From positions 1 to 16,206 of the forward strand of contig JAKSUP010000008.1 of assembly GCA_024408905.1 (NCBI GenBank): DNA of 16,206 bases. Direction: 5' to 3'. Numbering within the stretch: the first letter of the stretch is position 1; every line of letters begins with the position of its first letter. This DNA comes from a bacterium (lineage in GTDB: Bacteria > Cyanobacteriota > Vampirovibrionia > Gastranaerophilales > Gastranaerophilaceae). Under the pieces are notes generated by a model. That model saw only the letters and a list, made by a program, of their open reading frames with translations, was not told the DNA's origin and searched no databases. Below are positions 13,514-16,206 of the stretch, one piece after another. The translations under genes were made by a program, and so were the position numbers.

Positions 13514-13535
13514 AGAATGTGAAACTTCACATTCT
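13514..13535 (-). promoter_or_regulatory. Leader hairpin upstream of rpmG
   Basis: AGAATGTGAA (13514-13523) and TTCACATTCT (13526-13535) are perfect 10-bp arms around two bases. In the minus-strand transcript the stem is followed by CUUUU, so it could act as a weak attenuator in the leader, or simply stabilise the 5' end. It lies about 55 bases before the rpmG ATG and 25 bases after the predicted start of transcription. Confidence 0.4.
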
Positions 13536-13558
13536 TTTATAAATCGGCGTATGGGTAA

Positions 13559-13587
13559 ATTTTAAAATAAACATGTTTAAATTGCAA
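13559..13587 (-). promoter_or_regulatory. Sigma70-type promoter of the rpmG-secE-nusG-rplKA block
   Basis: On the minus strand TTGCAA (13587-13582) is followed after 17 bp by TAAAAT (13564-13559), matching the vegetative consensus at 4 and 5 of 6 positions. The predicted start near 13552 leaves a leader of about 90 bases before the rpmG ATG, containing the hairpin at 13514-13535. No other pair of comparable quality was seen upstream. Confidence 0.6.
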
Positions 13588-13630
13588 ACCGTTTGTGAAG
13601 TTTTTTAAAGGGATAACACAGTAAAAGGAT

Positions 13631-13652
13631 AAAAAAAAAAAAAAAGGGGGGG
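13631..13652. repeat. A15-G7 homopolymer junction
   Basis: Fifteen A residues (13631-13645) run straight into seven G residues (13646-13652). The tract lies upstream of the rpmG promoter, between genes transcribed on the minus strand. Such tracts are prone to length change by slippage and to sequencing error; no coding frame depends on it. Confidence 0.8.
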
Positions 13653-13679
13653 AATATTACCCTCTTATAGTAAGAGATG

Positions 13680-13734
13680 AAAGAATCCAGTCAATAACAA
13701 GCTGGATCTTTCGGACAGAGTCCTCAGGATGACA
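13680..13734 (-). repeat. TGTCATCCTGAGG-type palindromic repeat
   Basis: On the minus strand it begins TGTCATCCTGAGGACTCTG and continues to a hairpin with arms GATCCAG and CTGGATT. The start has the same TGTCA frame as the elements at 6549 and 6619, so it belongs to that wider family. It lies between the EF-hand protein's terminator and the rpmG promoter. Confidence 0.55.
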
Positions 13735-13742
13735 ATTTATTA

Positions 13743-13775
13743 CCCCTCACCTAACCTCTCCCCAGGAGAGGAAAA
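13743..13775 (+). repeat. CCCTCACC...GAGAGG repeat
   Basis: CCCTCACCTAACCTCTCCCC followed by AGGAGAGGAAAA matches the minus-strand elements at 12182-12214 and 12237-12273. It is the third copy in the window, in inverse orientation. Confidence 0.6.
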
Positions 13776-13776
13776 T

Positions 13777-13817
13777 TATATCTGCCCCAATAGGGAAGTA
13801 CCCGAAGGGGGTAGGGG
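13777..13817 (+). repeat. TATATCTGCCCC...GGTAGGGG repeat
   Basis: This 41-bp segment starts TATATCTGCCC, has GGGAAGTACCC in the middle and ends GGGTAGGGG. It aligns over its full length with the minus-strand element at 16008-16048, sharing the start, middle and end blocks. It is part of a cluster of unrelated repeat types in the 13460-14033 gene-free spacer. Confidence 0.65.
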
Positions 13818-13846
13818 ATTCTGCAGAACAACAGAAAATAATTGTT

Positions 13847-13916
13847 GGGTTTCACCAAACCTACGCAACTCCTTCTCCAAGGGAGAGCGAATTTCTGTAC
13901 AAGTTCGGCATGACAG
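13847..13916 (-). repeat. GTAGGTTTGG/AAACCCAAC repeat and flanking palindromic remnants
   Basis: On the minus strand 13847-13871 contains GCGTAGGTTTGGTGAAACCC, ending in AACAA. This resembles the GTAGGTTGGG...AAACCCAAC repeat that is widespread in bacterial intergenic DNA. Next to it, TCTCC and GGGAG form a small hairpin, and TGTCATGCCGAAC (complement of 13904-13916) resembles the TGTCA family start. The stretch reads as a graveyard of partial repeats. I see no gene in it. Confidence 0.45.
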
Positions 13917-13980
13917 ATTATAATATCCTCGCTCTAGTTACATCGCTTCGTGGTCTCTCCTGAATTAGGCGAGGAAACAG

Positions 13981-14010
13981 AAAGCGACCTCGCATTTGCG
14001 AGGTCGCTTT
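13981..14010 (-). terminator. Intrinsic terminator after the EF-hand protein gene
   Basis: AAAGCGACCTCGC (13981-13993) pairs perfectly with 13998-14010 as a 13-bp GC-rich stem with a 4-base loop. It lies 23 bp past the minus-strand stop at 14034. The tail on the minus strand is only TTTCTGTTT, so it may be a stem-dominated terminator. Confidence 0.8.
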
Positions 14011-14033
14011 TGCTATTGTGTGTTTTTTAATAA

Positions 14034-15845
14034 TTATAACTTGACGTTAGTTCCTGCTAATTTATTATATTCTGCAATAATATCATCTACAAGTAGTTTG
14101 AAAGATATATCATACGTGTAGTGATTGCCTCCTTTGTAATTACATCCACTTTGTATACCGGATTTTTTATTATCTCTGATTTTATCAGCAATAGTCGTTC
14201 CGAATGATATCTCACTGTATTTGTCATAATTTCTATGATCTATATTATCATTATTTCTATTACCTTTTTCAACAGTGAAGTCACTCTTGTATCTGTTGAT
14301 TACATTGTATCCGGCTTGTTTAAGAAGATCTGTATCCAGACCTGAATCAGCAAAAGCTAAACTTAAGGCATCTATAATTGAACTTGCAAGTTCAGAGAGT
14401 TTGTTTTCTGCAATTGCTTCATCATCGCCAGGTTTATTACAATCACGTCTGTTAGTGTATAGTTCTACTACAGAATCACTATTGTATATCTCTGCAAAAG
14501 TGTAGTTGTTAATATTTACATTATTACCCAGTGGTCCATAAATATCCAAACCTGCTAAGCTAAATCTGTGGTCTTTTAATTTCGGATCGTCTAATAATTT
14601 ATCGCTGTAGTCTGTTGTATCCTTATAGTCATTGTTTGTACTCTTTGCGTCTTTAACAAAAATGATGTAAGTTCTTTTTGCGACTTCTGTTCCCAATGAA
14701 TCGAGTACAGAAACTGTAACCCATTCATTTTGTGTTGCGTTTTGTTTTACTCCGATTGTACATTCGCCTGACGTAGCATCAGGACAAATTACATTTAAGC
14801 CGTTACTGTGAGTTATGTTATAAGAATATTTGTGTGAATCTTCGTTTTCTTTACCGATATCAAAGTTTGCATAAATGACGTCACCTAAGACAACAGGTGT
14901 ATAACTGCCATTGTTGTTATCCAAGCCTCTAATGGTGATGTTTTTATCTTTTGATATTTCCGAATCTGTATCAGTTTCATCAAGGCAATATATGCTTAAT
15001 TCAGCATCTTCTGATCCATCATCACCGGATACACCATTACGTATCATATTTTCTACTGCTGTTAGGTAGCTATTTCTAAGTGCATCTTCTTGTAGTTCGC
15101 CATTGCTTACAAATTTACCACCGGCTACTAAGTTTAATTGATTTTGGATAATTGATTCTAAATTTGCTTGAAGTAATGCTTCAAGATTATTTTGCCCACT
15201 ATATTTTGATTTTATTTCTTCCAAGCTTGTATTTCTTAAAACATTATCAGCTTTGTCAAGAAGAACTAAATTTTTAAATCCATTGGTTTCTTTGAATTTT
15301 GCTACCATATCCTCAACATTAATATCTTCCGGTTTAATCTTGCCCTCGCAAGCGTTATCAATATATGGTGCTAAAAATTCATTTACGCTGGTTGTTACTT
15401 GGGTAGGGAATTTTGAATAAATTCCGGTAACTGCTTGATCTTTGAAAATTGCATCTCTTACTTTATCTAATTCTTGGCTAACATTCCAATAGTTTTCAAT
15501 AGCTTTACTAGCCTCATCACTTTCTTGAGTTGTTAAAGCATATTTATTTCTGACGTTAGTTTTTTCGCCTTTATCATTAATGATTACGTCAGTAGAAACA
15601 TTTGTATCAAACTTTTTAAAATACTGGCTGATGATATCATCACCAATAGAATGATCTAAGTCTATTGCGTGTACCATTTTAGTAAATTCATACATGGTGA
15701 TATTGCCATCAGAGTTACCGTATTCACTATCAGCCAAATCTCGCCAATCTTTTTTGCCATCGTTGTTTGTATCTACTTCTGAAGTTTGTGTATAAAGTAG
15801 TTTGTAAAGATCTCCGATGTTTCCTGTAGGATTAACGCTTGTCAT
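14034..15845 (-). CDS. Large hypothetical protein with EF-hand-like N-terminus, sigma28-type promoter
   Basis: The 603-residue protein has no signal peptide. Near its N-terminus two EF-hand-like loops occur in tandem: DTNNDGKKDWRD (25-36) and YGNSDGNITMYE (42-53). The first has Asp, not Glu, at position 12, and the second lacks the first Asp, so calcium binding is likely but not assured. Helical segments follow to about 290. A beta-rich part (about 300-405, with YSYNITHSNGLNVICPD and EWVTVSVLDSLGTEVAKR) resembles a bacterial Ig-like sandwich. The C-terminal 200 residues are unrecognised. AAAGGAG with 8-base spacing precedes the ATG. A near-consensus flagellar sigma28 promoter lies 43-70 bp upstream, and a terminator follows, so it is a single-gene unit. 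It may be a flagellum-associated or flagellum-exported surface protein; that is inference. Confidence 0.85.
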   Translation of the reverse strand: MTSVNPTGNIGDLYKLLYTQTSEVDTNNDGKKDWRDLADSEYGNSDGNITMYEFTKMVHAIDLDHSIGDDIISQYFKKFDTNVSTDVIINDKGEKTNVRNKYALTTQESDEASKAIENYWNVSQELDKVRDAIFKDQAVTGIYSKFPTQVTTSVNEFLAPYIDNACEGKIKPEDINVEDMVAKFKETNGFKNLVLLDKADNVLRNTSLEEIKSKYSGQNNLEALLQANLESIIQNQLNLVAGGKFVSNGELQEDALRNSYLTAVENMIRNGVSGDDGSEDAELSIYCLDETDTDSEISKDKNITIRGLDNNNGSYTPVVLGDVIYANFDIGKENEDSHKYSYNITHSNGLNVICPDATSGECTIGVKQNATQNEWVTVSVLDSLGTEVAKRTYIIFVKDAKSTNNDYKDTTDYSDKLLDDPKLKDHRFSLAGLDIYGPLGNNVNINNYTFAEIYNSDSVVELYTNRRDCNKPGDDEAIAENKLSELASSIIDALSLAFADSGLDTDLLKQAGYNVINRYKSDFTVEKGNRNNDNIDHRNYDKYSEISFGTTIADKIRDNKKSGIQSGCNYKGGNHYTYDISFKLLVDDIIAEYNKLAGTNVKL

Positions 15846-15887
15846 AATTCGTACTCCTTTTTCCCTTTTCTTGTTTCTTTGTCATGT

Positions 15888-15915
15888 ATAACGGCACATT
15901 TTGCTAAAAACTTTA
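15888..15915 (-). promoter_or_regulatory. Sigma28 (FliA/SigD)-type promoter
   Basis: On the minus strand TAAAGTTT (15915-15908) is followed by GCCGTTAT (15895-15888). From the TAAA core the spacing is 16 bp, within the TAAA-N15/16-GCCGATAW pattern known for flagellar sigma factors. The -10 element matches GCCGATAT at 7 of 8 positions and the -35 matches TAAAGTTT fully. Transcription would start near 15880, 35 bases before the ATG at 15845. Confidence 0.65.
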
Positions 15916-16007
15916 ATGTTTTATGAGAATTTGTTACAAAACTTTACAATAATGTGACAAAATCTGTAAGTGTGAGTGGAAATATTTACTTCTTAATATA
16001 TTATTTA

Positions 16008-16048
16008 CCCCTACCCACTGATGGGTACTTCCCCCAAGGGCAGATATA
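16008..16048 (-). repeat. TATATCTGCCC...GGTAGGGG repeat, inverse copy
   Basis: On the minus strand it starts TATATCTGCCC, contains GGGGGAAGTACCC and ends GTGGGTAGGGG, matching the plus-strand copy at 13777-13817. The two copies flank the EF-hand protein gene in inverse orientation, about 2.2 kb apart. Confidence 0.65.
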
Positions 16049-16114
16049 CGACAATTCGCCACCAATGGGAGATGTTGCTTGCGACAGAGGGGGATTAGTT
16101 TTGTTACAATGAAG

Positions 16115-16157
16115 AACCCCCTTCGGTGCTACGCACCACTTCCCCCTCGGGGCAGAT
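16115..16157 (-). repeat. TCTGCCCCGAGGGGGAAGT repeat with GGTGC hairpin
   Basis: On the minus strand it starts ATCTGCCCCGAGGGGGAAGT and ends CCGAAGGGGGTT, so it shares the CTGCCC...GGGAAGT start and a G-run end with 16008-16048. The middle is replaced by a GGTGC/GCACC hairpin. Between the two (about 16049-16097) lies another GC-rich segment, reading CTAATCCCCCTCTGTCGC on the minus strand. No gene is visible from 15916 to the window end. Confidence 0.55.
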
Positions 16158-16206
16158 TAAGATACTTTATTGACATTTACCCCTGTTCAAAGTTAATAAA
16201 ATTCTG

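Noticed and set aside
13541..13548. GCCGATTT on the minus strand, resembling a sigma28 -10 box before rpmG
   Set aside because: The only TAAA near it gives a gap of about 12 bp, too short, and ribosomal genes are not expected in the flagellar regulon. A good sigma70 pair is present instead.
13729..13923. Plus-strand reading frame of 64 codons in the repeat cluster
   Set aside because: It is built entirely from dispersed repeats, has no ribosome site, and its protein is low-quality composition.
1..16206. CRISPR array, transposase or prophage genes
   Set aside because: No regularly spaced direct repeats and no reading frame with transposase, integrase or phage motifs were found; the repeats present are short palindromic intergenic elements.

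Overview
The window looks like chromosomal DNA from an AT-rich, diderm, flagellated bacterium. It holds a flagellin, a SurA-type periplasmic lipoprotein, an OmpA-type C-terminal domain and a standard ribosomal-protein block. The gene content and the many short GC-rich palindromic repeats between genes fit a gut-type Candidatus Gastranaerophilales (Vampirovibrionia, 'Melainabacteria'). That placement is inference, because no rRNA or other taxonomic marker is present. UGA is used as a stop, so the standard bacterial code applies.

Layout, left to right. (1) 1-1153: a partial unknown gene on the minus strand diverges from a small XRE-family regulator. Two nearly identical 15-bp palindromes, 105 bp apart, lie between them and look like the regulator's operators. 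(2) 1171-4942, plus strand: a tightly packed operon with a recognisable promoter encodes a SurA/PrsA-like lipoprotein, a short single-stranded-DNA-binding protein, a DUF1537 four-carbon acid sugar kinase and a PdxA-family dehydrogenase. The last two form the known kinase/dehydrogenase pair for D-threonate or D-erythronate breakdown. (3) 5059-8268: an unusual OmpA-like protein with a Gly/Asn/Cys-rich N-terminus, a repeat-rich spacer with a small minus-strand gene, and a flagellin ending at a strong terminator. (4) 8267-10798, minus strand: an operon of stand-alone parvulin, M24 aminopeptidase P and a SpoU-family RNA 2'-O-methyltransferase.

(5) 10888-13587, minus strand: the classical translation/transcription block rpmG, tRNA-Trp, secE, nusG, rplK, rplA. 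It has a sigma70-type promoter and a canonical terminator directly after rplA, so rplJ/rplL do not follow. A small RNA structure occurs twice, once before rplK and once before rplA. The two copies share an internal loop and show a compensatory base-pair change, which makes them good candidates for translational control sites. (6) 13680-13925: a cluster of dispersed repeats. (7) 13981-15915, minus strand: a large uncharacterised protein with an EF-hand-like N-terminus, preceded by a near-consensus sigma28 (flagellar class 3) promoter. (8) 16008-16157: another repeat cluster.

The observations most worth following are the paired covarying leaders in the L11-L1 operon, the sigma28 promoter in front of the unknown EF-hand protein, the paired palindromic operators, and the unusual signal-less OmpA-like protein. 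No CRISPR array, transposase, prophage or toxin-antitoxin pair was seen.
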